From assembly GCF_010548375.1 (NCBI RefSeq), contig NZ_JAAGLY010000013.1, positions 124,001-188,000 on the forward strand: a stretch of DNA of 64,000 bases. The letters are read 5' to 3'. Under the pieces are notes generated by a model. The model saw only the letters and a list, made by a program, of their open reading frames with translations, was not told the DNA's origin and searched no databases. This document shows, piece by piece, positions 7,960 to 16,924 of this stretch. The first letter of the stretch is position 1, and each line of letters starts with the position of its first letter. The position numbers were made by a program, and so were the translations under genes. The DNA comes from Streptomyces sp. SID13726 (GTDB taxonomy: Bacteria; Actinomycetota; Actinomycetes; Streptomycetales; Streptomycetaceae).

Positions 7960-8897
7960 CCCGGGTCGCCGCGATCGACTGCGGTACGAACTCCATCCGC
8001 CTCCTCGTCGCGGACTGCGACCCGGCGACCGGCGAACTGGTCGACCTGGACCGCCGTATGACCATCGTGCGGCTCGGCCAGGGCGTCGACCGGACCGGAC
8101 GGCTCGCCCCCGAGGCGCTGGAGCGGACCTTCGCCGCGTGCCGTGAGTACGCGGCGGTCGTCAAGGAGCACGGGGCGGAGCGGCTGCGGTTCGTCGCCAC
8201 CTCGGCCTCCCGGGACGCCGAGAACCGGGACGACTTCGTACGGGGCGTCCTCGACATCCTCGGGGTCGAGCCCGAGGTGATCTCCGGGGACCAGGAGGCG
8301 GAGTTCTCCTTCACCGGGGCGACCAGGGAGCTGGCGGGCAGCGACCACCTGGCCAAGCCCTACCTGGTCGTGGACATCGGCGGCGGCTCCACGGAGTTCG
8401 TCGTGGGCGAGGACGGGGTGCGTGCCGCGCGCTCCGTGGACGTGGGCTGCGTGCGGATGACCGAGCGCCATCTGGTGACGGACGGGGCCGTGAGCGACCC
8501 GCCCACCGCCGCGCAGATCTCCGCCATGAAGGCCGACATCGAGGCCGCCCTCGACCTCGCCGAACGGACCGTCCCGCTGCGCGAGGCGCGCACGCTGGTC
8601 GGCCTCGCCGGGTCGGTCACCACCGTCTCGGCCATCGCCCAGGAGCTGCCCGAGTACGACTCGGAGGCCATCCACCACTCGCGCGTCCCCCTCACCCGGG
8701 TCCGCGAGATCACCGACTGGCTCCTGAACTCCACCCACGCCGAACGCGCGGCCGTCCCCTCCATGCACCCGGGCCGCGTGGACGTCATCGCCGCGGGCGC
8801 CCTCGTCCTGCTCTCGATCATGGAGCGGATCGGCGCGGAGGAGGTCGTGGTGAGCGAGCACGACATCCTCGACGGCATCGCGTGGTCGGTCGCCTGA
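7956..8897 (+). CDS. Exopolyphosphatase / pppGpp phosphohydrolase (Ppx/GppA)
   Basis: A predicted cytoplasmic phosphatase of 313 residues in the ASKHA fold. Visible are the phosphate 1 loop AAIDCGTNSIRLLVAD at the N-terminus, a TSASRDAENR block with the catalytic acidic region, GDQEAEFSFTG, the phosphate 2 loop LVVDIGGGSTEFVVG and the adenosine-type motif LVGLAGSVTTVSAIA. It is the short form without the C-terminal HD domain. It may hydrolyse polyphosphate or pppGpp; sequence alone does not decide. GTG 7956 overlaps the DUF501 stop. Confidence 0.92.
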   Translation: MTRVAAIDCGTNSIRLLVADCDPATGELVDLDRRMTIVRLGQGVDRTGRLAPEALERTFAACREYAAVVKEHGAERLRFVATSASRDAENRDDFVRGVLDILGVEPEVISGDQEAEFSFTGATRELAGSDHLAKPYLVVDIGGGSTEFVVGEDGVRAARSVDVGCVRMTERHLVTDGAVSDPPTAAQISAMKADIEAALDLAERTVPLREARTLVGLAGSVTTVSAIAQELPEYDSEAIHHSRVPLTRVREITDWLLNSTHAERAAVPSMHPGRVDVIAAGALVLLSIMERIGAEEVVVSEHDILDGIAWSVA

Positions 8898-8948
8898 CGC
8901 TCCGCGCGGGCCTCTGCTGAGCAGGCAGAACAACGTATGAGCGCACCT

Positions 8949-8970
8949 GAGGGGCCCTTCGGGGCCCCTC
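8949..8970 (+). terminator. Terminator hairpin after the Ppx/GppA gene
   Basis: A 9-bp perfect stem, GAGGGGCCC / GGGCCCCTC, is closed by a TTCG tetraloop. There is only a short T stretch after it. Confidence 0.75.
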
Positions 8971-8992
8971 TTCGACGTGCCGCCGGGAAAGT

Positions 8993-9010
8993 TCGTGAAG
9001 TTCTTCACAA
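8993..9010. promoter_or_regulatory. Candidate Rex operator 1 upstream of NADH dehydrogenase
   Basis: TCGTGAA-GTTC-TTCACAA matches the Rex consensus TTGTGAA-N4-TTCACAA in 13 of 14 fixed positions. It lies about 330 bases before the NDH-2 start. Confidence 0.55.
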
Positions 9011-9072
9011 GGAATTGGGTCCTGTCGGACGACGAATGTGACCCGGTTGCCCCTTCCGGGGGCCCAACACCC

Positions 9073-9090
9073 GTGTGAACACGTTCAAAA
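9073..9090. promoter_or_regulatory. Candidate Rex operator 2 upstream of NADH dehydrogenase
   Basis: GTGTGAA-CACG-TTCAAAA matches 12 of 14 fixed positions of the Rex consensus, and 14 of 16 of the form TGTGAACGCGTTCACA. A TTGACA box follows at 9186-9191. A perfect 12-base palindrome, CACAAGCTTGTG, lies at 9271-9282. Rex represses respiratory genes when NADH is low. Confidence 0.55.
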
Positions 9091-9329
9091 CGGTGGGATG
9101 CGGACCCCGCGCGAGGGGTGCGGGAGGGGTTCGCGAGGGCCCCTCACGGAAGCCCTTCCGGCACGGAGAGGCAGCTCACGCGGCATTGACAACGGTGAGC
9201 CGCATACCCTGGTTCCCGTTCGGCACCATGACCTGGATCACGCGAGTCGCGGAGGATAGCACACACCCTCCACAAGCTTGTGAAGGGGCGCACGAGCGAC
9301 CCCCCTGGGGCAGGTGGATACTCGATGGC

Positions 9330-10709
9330 ATGAGCACCACGGAGCGTCCCAGGATCCTCGTAGTAGGCGGTGGGTACGTAGGCCTGTACGCAGCTCGGCG
9401 CATCCTCAAGAAGATGCGCTACGGCGAGGCGACCGTCACGGTCGTCGACCCCCGGTCGTACATGACCTACCAGCCCTTCCTCCCCGAAACCGCCGCCGGC
9501 AACATCTCCCCGCGCCATGTCGTCGTCCCGCTGCGACGCGTGCTGCCCAAGGCGGAGGTTCTCACCGGCCGGGTCACCACCATCGACCAGGACCGCAAGG
9601 TCGCCACGATCGCCCCGCTGGTCGGCGAGGCGTACGAGCTGCCCTTCGACTACCTGGTGATCGCGCTCGGCGCGGTCTCCCGCACCTTCCCGATCCCCGG
9701 CCTCGCCGAGCAGGGCATCGGCATGAAGGGCGTCGAGGAGGCCATCGGCCTGCGCAACCACGTCCTCGAGCAGCTCGACAAGGCCGACTCCACGAAGGAC
9801 GAGGAGATCCGCCGCAAGGCGCTCACCTTCGTCTTCGTCGGCGGTGGCTTCGCGGGCGCCGAGACCATCGGCGAGGTCGAGGACATGGCCCGCGACGCGG
9901 CCAAGTACTACACCAACGTCTCCCGCGAGGACATGCGGTTCATCCTCGTCGACGCGGCCGACAAGATCCTGCCCGAGGTCGGCCCCAAGCTCGGCCAGTA
10001 CGGCAAGGAGCACTTGGAGAGCCGCGGCGTGGAGATCTACCTCTCCACCTCGATGGACTCCTGCGTCGACGGCCACGTGGTGCTCAAGAACGGCCTGGAG
10101 GTCGACTCCAACACGGTCGTGTGGACCGCCGGCGTCAAGCCCAACCCGGTCCTCTCGCGCTACGGCCTCCCGCTGGGCCCGCGCGGTCACGTGGACACCC
10201 AGACCACGCTCCAGGTCCAGGGCACCGACTACATCTGGGCCGCGGGCGACAACGCCCAGGTCCCGGACCTCGTCGGCCGCAAGGCGGGCAACGAGAACGC
10301 CTGGTGCCCGCCGAACGCCCAGCACGCGCTGCGCCAGGCCAAGGTCCTCGGCGACAACGTGATCTCCGGTATGCGGGGCTTCCCGCAGAAGGAGTACAGC
10401 CACGGCAACAAGGGCGCCGTCGCGGGTCTCGGCCTGCACAAGGGCGTCGCGATGATCGTCATGGGCAAGATGAAGATCAAGCTCAAGGGCCGGCTCGCCT
10501 GGTACATGCACCGCGGCTACCACGGTCTGGCCATGCCGACCTGGAACCGCAAGGTCCGCGTCTTCGCCGACTGGACCCTCGGCATGTTCCTCAAGCGCGA
10601 GGTCGTCTCCCTCGGCGCGATGGAGCACCCGCGCGAGGAGTTCTACGAGGCCGCCAAGCCCGTGCCCGCCGCGCCCAAGCCGGAGAAGACCGAGGCCAAG
10701 GCCTCCTGA
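9330..10709 (+). CDS. ndh: Type II NADH dehydrogenase (NDH-2)
   Basis: A single-subunit, non-proton-pumping NADH:menaquinone oxidoreductase of 459 residues at the inner face of the membrane. The N-terminal FAD motif is ILVVGGGYVGLYAARRI. The NADH-binding Rossmann motif is FVFVGGGFAGAETIGE. The second FAD block is YIWAAGDNAQVPD, and AQHALRQAKVLGDN precedes a C-terminal amphipathic region (RLAWYMHRGYHGLAMP) that would dock to the membrane. The last residues are a Pro/Ala/Lys-rich tail. I chose ATG 9330; the frame is open upstream, but that stretch has non-coding composition and holds the Rex-like sites. Confidence 0.94.
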   Translation: MSTTERPRILVVGGGYVGLYAARRILKKMRYGEATVTVVDPRSYMTYQPFLPETAAGNISPRHVVVPLRRVLPKAEVLTGRVTTIDQDRKVATIAPLVGEAYELPFDYLVIALGAVSRTFPIPGLAEQGIGMKGVEEAIGLRNHVLEQLDKADSTKDEEIRRKALTFVFVGGGFAGAETIGEVEDMARDAAKYYTNVSREDMRFILVDAADKILPEVGPKLGQYGKEHLESRGVEIYLSTSMDSCVDGHVVLKNGLEVDSNTVVWTAGVKPNPVLSRYGLPLGPRGHVDTQTTLQVQGTDYIWAAGDNAQVPDLVGRKAGNENAWCPPNAQHALRQAKVLGDNVISGMRGFPQKEYSHGNKGAVAGLGLHKGVAMIVMGKMKIKLKGRLAWYMHRGYHGLAMPTWNRKVRVFADWTLGMFLKREVVSLGAMEHPREEFYEAAKPVPAAPKPEKTEAKAS

Positions 10710-10732
10710 CCGGCTCCGGTCGCCGATCCACC

Positions 10733-10774
10733 CCGAAGGACCTCCCGCCATCCGTGGTGCGGGAGGTCCTTCGG
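10733..10774. terminator. Hairpin between convergent ndh and HEAT-repeat gene
   Basis: A 16-bp perfect inverted repeat (10733-10748 and 10759-10774) with a 10-base loop could end transcription from both sides. There is no clear T-tract. Confidence 0.75.
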
Positions 10775-10851
10775 CGTTCCCGCGCCCAACGGGTGTACGT
10801 GGCCCCGGACCCCCGCTCCCTCTTCAGGGGCGGTCCTGGCACGGTCGGAAC

Positions 10852-12051
10852 CTATCGGTCGGACCGTTCACCGGTGTTGATTCCATCAACACCCGAAGCA
10901 GCCCGGTTAGGGAGGTGGCGGCGCACCTTGCCGCTCGGGTCGTCAGCCAGTTGGGCCGCTCTGCGATCCACTTCCTGCGGGGCCAGGACACCCAGGGTGC
11001 GCCACGCCTCGGCGCGGATCCGCGCCTTGCGGTGTGTGACGAAGTCCAGCACCCGCGGCACGTCGCACGCACCCCCGAGGTCGGACAGCCCTCCCAGGGC
11101 GCCGATGACGATCGAGTCCGGCGCATCAGGGGACGCCAGGGCGTCGCGGTACACCTGTGGCGCGAGATTCGTATACCCGCGGGCATACAGGGTGGCGCGA
11201 GCGTAGTAGCGGACTCGGGCATCGCGATCGAGCATTGCGCGGCGCAGTTCCGTTTCGCCGTGCTGCTGACGTGCCCGGGCGTGCAGGGCCCGCAGACGTA
11301 TGCGGGGACTGCTGCTGTTCTCCAGGCACGGCAGGAGCGCGTTCCGCTCGGCCGGCGTCAGCCGCGACGACGTGGCCACACGAGTGGCCCACCGCCACAG
11401 GGACGGGTCCCGGGACGCGAAGGCGGTCTCGACGGCCGCCACCGGCTCGATCCGGGCGAGCCACCGCAGACAGCAGGCGCGCATCAGGGGATCCGCTGAC
11501 CGGGCGCCCTGCCACAACGCTTCCGTTCCGCCACGGTGGAGAAGGTCCTCCACCACGGTCAGCAGAGGACTGGCCCTGCGGCGTCTGGTCAAGCTGTCCA
11601 GGAGGGGCAGTGCCTGCACGAGGAAGGCCACATGCTCCGGGGCCAGTCGTGTGGCCAGCGCGCTCTGCGCGAGGTTCCGTACTTCCGCAACCGGATCGTT
11701 GAGCCGCAGCAACAGGAAGGGAACCGGGAAGGATTCCGGGGCATCGGCGAGCTTGGCGACGCCCTCTTCCCTGACATACCCGGACCGGTCGAACGACATC
11801 AGAGCGGCCAGGGCCACGGCGTACCGATCGGGCACGGCGTCACCAGGGGCTCTCAGCCCGAGAGAGCCGAGGCTGTAACGCCGGCTTCGGTAGTCCGATT
11901 CCAGGCGCATCAACTCAGGCGGTGTCGTCCTTCGCAGCAGGCTGTCCAGGCGTCGCGCCGCCAGGGCCGGCTCCTCGTCCCACGACAGCATGACCTGAAC
12001 AACGGAACTCAAAAGAAGCGATCGATTGAATCGAATCTCCGAAGTCGACAT
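10852..12051 (-). CDS. HEAT-repeat domain protein
   Basis: A helical-repeat protein of 399 residues with no visible catalytic domain. From about residue 75 on it is made of paired helices typical of HEAT/PBS-lyase repeats: FLLLRLNDPVAEVRNLAQSAL, ARSADPLMRACCLRWLARI, RDPSLWRWATRVA, LENSSSPRIRLRALHARARQ, MLDRDARVRYYARATLY and THRKARIRAEAWRTLGVLA. Such proteins act as binding scaffolds. The N-terminus (MSTSEIRFNRSLLLSSVVQVM) is not repeat-like. ATG 12051 has an AGGGG-type site. It is divergent from cfa and convergent with ndh, and uses more rare codons than its neighbours, suggesting a later insertion into the conserved cluster. Confidence 0.8.
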   Translation of the reverse strand: MSTSEIRFNRSLLLSSVVQVMLSWDEEPALAARRLDSLLRRTTPPELMRLESDYRSRRYSLGSLGLRAPGDAVPDRYAVALAALMSFDRSGYVREEGVAKLADAPESFPVPFLLLRLNDPVAEVRNLAQSALATRLAPEHVAFLVQALPLLDSLTRRRRASPLLTVVEDLLHRGGTEALWQGARSADPLMRACCLRWLARIEPVAAVETAFASRDPSLWRWATRVATSSRLTPAERNALLPCLENSSSPRIRLRALHARARQQHGETELRRAMLDRDARVRYYARATLYARGYTNLAPQVYRDALASPDAPDSIVIGALGGLSDLGGACDVPRVLDFVTHRKARIRAEAWRTLGVLAPQEVDRRAAQLADDPSGKVRRHLPNRAASGVDGINTGERSDR

Positions 12052-12243
12052 TCCGCGCGCCCCTGCCTCTGCCTCTCGCTGTTCTCGGCCTGCTCCAGTG
12101 TTCCTGCGATCCGAGATTCCGGGGTGTACGTGGTTGCTACATCTGTTTTGCCCAGACGTGACCCGCCGGAGGGAGTGCGCACCGCCGCGTCGTTGTTTAC
12201 CCAGGTGGACAATTCCGGGATCCTCGTCACGGAGGTGTGCGCC

Positions 12244-13548
12244 ATGGCAGATGCCGCGCTGCGGCTCAGGGACCTCTTCGAACAGTTGCTGGGAGTACCG
12301 CTCCCGGTGCGCGTGCGCGCCTGGGACGGGTCGGAGGCCGGGCCGCCCGACGCGCCCGCACTGGTCGTGCGCAACCGGCGTGCCGTGCGCCGGCTGCTCT
12401 TCAAACCCGGCGAACTGGGCCTCGCCCGCGCCTGGGTCGCGGGCGACCTGGACATCGACGGTGACCTCTACACCGCGCTCGACCTGATCTCGGGGCTCGT
12501 CTGGGAGCGCGGGGAGGACAGCAGGACCCTCCTCCAGTCCCTGCGCGACCCCGAGGTCCGCTCCGCCGTACGCGGACTGCTCGCCCTGGCCGGACCACCG
12601 CTGCCGCCCGCCCCGCCGCCCGAGGAGATCCGCAGGACCCGCGGCCACCTGCACACCAGGCGCACCGACAAGCGGGCCATCAGCCACCACTACGACGTCG
12701 GAAACACGTTCTACGAGATCGTCCTCGGCCCCTCCATGGTGTACTCGTGCGCCTACTGGGCGGCGCCCGAGCCCGACGGCACCCTGGAGAGCGCCCAGCG
12801 CGACAAGCTCGACCTGGTCTGCCGCAAGCTCGGGCTCCAGGACGGGCAGCGGCTCCTGGACGTCGGCTGCGGCTGGGGCTCGATGGCCGTCCACGCGGCC
12901 CGCGAGTACGGCGTGAGCGTCGTCGGCGTCACCCTCTCCCAGGAGCAGGCGGCCTACGCCCGCAAGCGCGTCGCCGACGAGGGGCTCACCGACCGCATCG
13001 AGATCCGGGTGCAGGACTACCGGGACGTCACCGACGGGCCGTACGACGCGATCTCCTCCATCGGCATGGCCGAACACGTCGGCGCCGAACGGTATCTGGA
13101 GTACGCCGAGGACCTGCTGAAGCTGCTCAGGCCCGGCGGGCGGCTGCTCAACCACCAGATCGCCCGGCGTCCGCAGCGCGACGAATCGGCGTACACCCTC
13201 GACGGGTTCATCGACGCCTACGTCTTCCCCGACGGCGAACTCGCCCCGCTCGGCACCACCGTGACCCAGCTGGAGCGGGCCGGGTTCGAGGTGCGGGACG
13301 TCGAGTCGATCCGGGAGCACTACGCGCACACCCTGCGCCGCTGGGTCGTCAACCTGGAGGCCCAGTGGCAGCGGGCGGTCCGGATCGCGGGCCCCGGCCG
13401 GGCCCGGGTCTGGCGGCTGTACATGGCCGCCTCCGCGCTCGCCTTCGAGCAGAACCGCATCGGCGTCAACCAGGTCCTCGCCGTGCGGACCCCCGACACC
13501 GGTGCTTCCGGGCTGCCGCTGCGCGCTCGCACCTGGAACCGGGCATGA
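12244..13548 (+). CDS. cfa: Cyclopropane-fatty-acyl-phospholipid synthase
   Basis: A SAM-dependent enzyme of 434 residues that adds a methylene group across double bonds of membrane phospholipid acyl chains. The N-terminal lipid-binding part (1-130) carries FKPGELGLARAWVAGDLDIDGDLY. The methyltransferase part has the entry motif AISHHYDVGNTFYEIVLGPSMVYSCAYW, the SAM loop LLDVGCGWGSMAVHAA, the motif VGVTLSQEQ, and SIGMAEHVGAERY with the conserved Glu-His. ATG 12244 follows a good GGAGGTG site; the longer open frame upstream is antisense to the HEAT gene. The 3' end runs into three 14-base tandem repeats that each contain GCATGA. Confidence 0.94.
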   Translation: MADAALRLRDLFEQLLGVPLPVRVRAWDGSEAGPPDAPALVVRNRRAVRRLLFKPGELGLARAWVAGDLDIDGDLYTALDLISGLVWERGEDSRTLLQSLRDPEVRSAVRGLLALAGPPLPPAPPPEEIRRTRGHLHTRRTDKRAISHHYDVGNTFYEIVLGPSMVYSCAYWAAPEPDGTLESAQRDKLDLVCRKLGLQDGQRLLDVGCGWGSMAVHAAREYGVSVVGVTLSQEQAAYARKRVADEGLTDRIEIRVQDYRDVTDGPYDAISSIGMAEHVGAERYLEYAEDLLKLLRPGGRLLNHQIARRPQRDESAYTLDGFIDAYVFPDGELAPLGTTVTQLERAGFEVRDVESIREHYAHTLRRWVVNLEAQWQRAVRIAGPGRARVWRLYMAASALAFEQNRIGVNQVLAVRTPDTGASGLPLRARTWNRA

Positions 13549-13583
13549 AGAACCGCGCATGAAGAACCGGGCATGAAGAAGGG
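13543..13583 (+). repeat. Tandem 14-bp repeats at the cfa stop codon
   Basis: GCATGAAGAACCGC, GCATGAAGAACCGG and GCATGAAGAAGGGG are three consecutive near-identical 14-base units. The first supplies the cfa stop codon. The unit length is not a multiple of three, so each copy shifts frame. Confidence 0.85.
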
Positions 13584-13611
13584 GCCCGTCGCCCCCTCCG
13601 CGACGGGCCCC
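13581..13611. terminator. Bidirectional terminator between cfa and ABC permease
   Basis: A 12-bp perfect stem, GGGGCCCGTCGC / GCGACGGGCCCC, has a 7-base loop and lies between convergent genes. Confidence 0.8.
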
Positions 13612-13625
13612 GACCGGTTCCGCGG

Positions 13626-16154
13626 CTACTCCGCCTTGATCGCCGCCAGCATGTTCATACGGGCCGCCCGCCGGGCCGGCCACAGCGCGGCGAGGATGCC
13701 GACCGTCGCCGCGAGCAGCAGGAAGACCGCCATCCGGGCCCAGGGCAGGACGAGTTCGTACGTCGCCATCTTCGCGCCCAGCAGCTCACCGGCCGCCCAG
13801 CCGAAGAACACGCCCAGGCCGATGCCGAGCACCCCGCCGAACAGCGAGATGACCAGGGACTCCAGCCGGACCATCCGCTTGATGCCCTTGCGGTCCAGGC
13901 CGATCGCACGGAGCATGCCGATCTCCTGGGAACGCTCGAACACCGACATGGCCAGGGTGTTGATGACACCGAGGACCGCCACGAGCACCGCCATCGCCAG
14001 CAGGCCGTAGAGCATGTTCAGCATCAGCGTGAACAGCTGCGCGATGGAGTCGGAGAGGTCCTTCTTGTCCTGGACCTTGATGGCCGGGTTGGAGCCGAGG
14101 GCCTTCTCCAGCTTGTCCTTGGTCGCGTCGGAGGCGCCGCCGGACGTCTTCAGCATGACCTGCATGTCGGACACGTCGCTCAGGTGCGGGGTGAGCGTCG
14201 CGGTGTCGAGCATGATGCCGCTGATCAGGTCGTTGCCCTCGTAGACCCCGGCGACCGTGAGCTTCTGCGCCTTGCCGTCCTCGTAGTGGACGGTGAAGGT
14301 CGAACCCGCCTTCCAGCCGAAGGACTTGGCCCGCTCCGCGTCCACGACCACCTGGCTGCCGCCGACCTTGAACGCGCCGTCGTCGACCTTGAGGTCGGTG
14401 AGGCCGCCGATCGCCGAGCCGTTGACGCCGGTGAGGTACTCGGTCTCGCCGTCGATGCGGGAGGCCGCGTTGCGCAGCGGGCTGACGGCGGTGACCCCGT
14501 CGACCTTCGCCAGCTTCTTCTCGACGTCGGAGGAGAGCTCGTTGCCGTTCGCCATGGAGACGACGTAGTCCGCCTTGACGGCCGCCGTCGCCATCTTGTC
14601 GATCGACTTCTGGAGGCTGCCCGCCATCACCGTCATGCCGGTGATCAGGGTGAGGCCGATCATCAGCGCGGAGGCGGTGGCGGCCGTACGGCGCGGGTTG
14701 CGCACCGAGTTCTGGCGGGCCAGCTTCCCGGAGATGCCGAACACGCGCATCAGCGGGGCCGCGGCCGCGATCAGCGGGCGGGACAGCAGCGGGGTCAGGA
14801 TGAAGACGCCGATGATCAGCAGGACCGCGCCCATCCCCATGGGGGCCTGGCCGTCGGAGCCCTCCATCGTGGTGGCCGCCAGGACGACGGCGACACCCGC
14901 GCCGGAGAACAGCGCGCCCAGCGTGTTGCGCAGCACCAGCGACTTGGTGGTCGCCTTCGCGTGCAGGCTGCTCATCGCCGCGACCGGCGGGATCTTCGCC
15001 GCCCTGCGGCCCGGCAGCCAGGCCGCCAGCATGGTCACCAGGACACCGACCGCGAGGGCCGCGCCGACCGTGCCCGGCGTGATGACCAGCGGTCCGTCCG
15101 GGACGGTCGCGTCGAACATGCCCATCAGGGACTTCAGCCCGGCGCCGATGCCGATACCGGCGACCAGGCCCGTCACGGCGGCGACCAGGCCGACCACGAA
15201 CGCCTCGATCAGCACCGACCGCGTGACCTGCCGGCGGGACGCGCCGACCGCGCGCAGCAGGGCGAGTTCCTTGGTGCGCTGGGCGACCAGCATGGTGAAG
15301 GTGTTGGCGATGATGAAGGTGCCGACGAACAGCGCGATGCCCGCGAAGACCAGCAGACCCTGCTTGAGCCCGCTCATCTGGGAGGCGATCAACCTGGCCT
15401 GGCTGTCGGCGAGTTCCTTGCCGGTCGTGGTCTCGACGGTGCCCTTGGGGAGCGCCTTCTCCAGAGCGGCCTGGAGCGCGGTCTGGGAGGTGCCGGCGGC
15501 CGCCTTCACGTCGATCTCGTCGTACGTCCCCGGCTTGCCGAACAGCTTCTGGGCGGTGGGCGTGTCGAACAGCGCGAGGCTGCCGCCGGCCGCGACATTG
15601 CCGTCGTCGGTGGTGAAGACGCCGGTGATGGTCGGCTTGAGTACGGGCCCGTCGACCGAGATGCGCACGGTGTCGCCGACCTTGTAGCCGGCCCGCTTGG
15701 CGGTCTCGGAGTCGATGGCGACCTGGTTCGCGCCGTGCGGGGCCTTGCCCTGGGCCAGCGGATACCTGGGGTCCTCGGCCCCGAAGTAGTTGCCGCCCTG
15801 CGACTGGAAGCCGCCGCCGACGAGCTTGCCGTCCTTGTCGGCGATGGCGGTGAAGCCGCTGACGACGCCGATCGTGCCGGCGGCGCCCGAGACCTTCGCG
15901 CTCTGTTCGAGCATCGACTGGGACAGCTCGCGGCGCTTGCCGAGCGTATTGCCCTTGTCCTCGCCCCACTTGGCGGTGACGGCGACGTCGGTCTGGTCGA
16001 AGCCCTTGGCCGAACTCTTCTGGTAGGCCTCGGAGATGGTGTTGGTGAAGACCAGGGTGCCGGACACGAACGCCACGCCGAGCATCACGGCGAGCACGGT
16101 CATGAGCAGCCTGGCCTTGTGCGCGAGTACGTTGCGCAGGGCGGTGCGGAACAT
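13626..16154 (-). CDS. ABC transporter permease, FtsX/MacB type
   Basis: A large membrane protein of 842 residues made of two FtsX-like halves. The first transmembrane helix is at 15-38 (LLMTVLAVMLGVAFVSGTLVF), followed by an extracytoplasmic domain. Helix clusters are visible near 270-390 (GIALFVGTFIIANTFTML, VLVTMLAAWLPGRRAAKIPPV), near 400-520, and at the C-terminus (LLAMAVLVAVLGVINTLAMSVF, the ABC-coupling segment ERSQEIGMLRAIGLDRKGI, and ILAALWPARRAARMNMLAAIK). It pairs with the ATPase that overlaps its start by one base (TGATG). Systems of this type export lipoproteins or peptides or remodel the envelope; the substrate is unknown. A close paralogue lies at 36253-38766. Confidence 0.92.
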   Translation of the reverse strand: MFRTALRNVLAHKARLLMTVLAVMLGVAFVSGTLVFTNTISEAYQKSSAKGFDQTDVAVTAKWGEDKGNTLGKRRELSQSMLEQSAKVSGAAGTIGVVSGFTAIADKDGKLVGGGFQSQGGNYFGAEDPRYPLAQGKAPHGANQVAIDSETAKRAGYKVGDTVRISVDGPVLKPTITGVFTTDDGNVAAGGSLALFDTPTAQKLFGKPGTYDEIDVKAAAGTSQTALQAALEKALPKGTVETTTGKELADSQARLIASQMSGLKQGLLVFAGIALFVGTFIIANTFTMLVAQRTKELALLRAVGASRRQVTRSVLIEAFVVGLVAAVTGLVAGIGIGAGLKSLMGMFDATVPDGPLVITPGTVGAALAVGVLVTMLAAWLPGRRAAKIPPVAAMSSLHAKATTKSLVLRNTLGALFSGAGVAVVLAATTMEGSDGQAPMGMGAVLLIIGVFILTPLLSRPLIAAAAPLMRVFGISGKLARQNSVRNPRRTAATASALMIGLTLITGMTVMAGSLQKSIDKMATAAVKADYVVSMANGNELSSDVEKKLAKVDGVTAVSPLRNAASRIDGETEYLTGVNGSAIGGLTDLKVDDGAFKVGGSQVVVDAERAKSFGWKAGSTFTVHYEDGKAQKLTVAGVYEGNDLISGIMLDTATLTPHLSDVSDMQVMLKTSGGASDATKDKLEKALGSNPAIKVQDKKDLSDSIAQLFTLMLNMLYGLLAMAVLVAVLGVINTLAMSVFERSQEIGMLRAIGLDRKGIKRMVRLESLVISLFGGVLGIGLGVFFGWAAGELLGAKMATYELVLPWARMAVFLLLAATVGILAALWPARRAARMNMLAAIKAE

Positions 16155-16924
16155 CAGCTGGTGCGGCCCTTCGCGTCGAACTGCTTCATGAAATCAAGCA
16201 CGTTGTCGGCCGTCGGCTTGTACATCTCGTCCACGATCCGGCCGTCCGCGAGGAAGACCACGCGGTCCGCGTACGCCGCCGCCACCGGGTCGTGGGTCAC
16301 CATGACCACCGTCTGCCCCAACTCCCGCACGGAGTTGCGCAGGAAGCCCAGCACCTCGGCGCCGGAGCGGGAGTCGAGGTTTCCGGTCGGCTCGTCGCCG
16401 AAGATGATGTCGGGCTTGGAGGCGAGCGCCCTCGCCACGGCGACCCGCTGCTGCTGACCACCGGAGAGCTGGGCGGGGCGGTGTCCGAGACGGTCCCGCA
16501 AGCCCACCATGTCGATGACCGAATCCAGCCACTGCTTGTCCGGCTTGCGGCCCGCGATGTCCATCGGGAGCGTGATGTTCTCCAGGCCGGTCAGCGTCGG
16601 CAGCAGGTTGAACGCCTGGAAGATGAAGCCGATCTTGTCCCGACGCAGCTTGGTCAGCTGCTTGTCCTTCAGCGAGCCCAGCTCGGTCTCGCCGATGCGG
16701 ACCGAACCCGAGGAGAAGGTGTCGAGGCCGGCCACGCAGTGCATCAGCGTGGACTTGCCGGAGCCGGAGGGGCCCATGATCGCGGTGAACTCGGCCTGCC
16801 GGAACTCGACGGTGACCCGGTCCAGGGCGACCACCTGGGTCTCGCCCTGTCCGTAGATCTTCGACAGATCCGTGGCGCGTGCGGCCACGGTCGTGGTCCG
16901 GCCGGCGACGGGTGTGGTGGTCAC
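16154..16924 (-). CDS. ABC transporter ATPase, LolD/MacB type
   Basis: The ATPase partner of the permease, 256 residues. The Walker A is GPSGSGKST, the Q-loop is FIFQAFNLLPTLT, the signature is LSGGQQQR, the Walker B is IIFGDEPTGNLDS and the H-loop is VMVTHDPVAAAYADRV. The extended tail VDEMYKPTADNVLDFMKQFD is typical of Streptomyces MacB-like ATPases. The GTG start has AGGAG about ten bases upstream. It shares long identical stretches with the ATPase at 35141-35908. Confidence 0.95.
   Translation of the reverse strand: MTTTPVAGRTTTVAARATDLSKIYGQGETQVVALDRVTVEFRQAEFTAIMGPSGSGKSTLMHCVAGLDTFSSGSVRIGETELGSLKDKQLTKLRRDKIGFIFQAFNLLPTLTGLENITLPMDIAGRKPDKQWLDSVIDMVGLRDRLGHRPAQLSGGQQQRVAVARALASKPDIIFGDEPTGNLDSRSGAEVLGFLRNSVRELGQTVVMVTHDPVAAAYADRVVFLADGRIVDEMYKPTADNVLDFMKQFDAKGRTS

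Noticed and set aside
10852..13683. A 943-codon leftward open frame spanning the HEAT gene and the cfa region
   Set aside because: Only the last 399 codons (from ATG 12051) have coding character; the rest is antisense to cfa, whose motifs are unambiguous.
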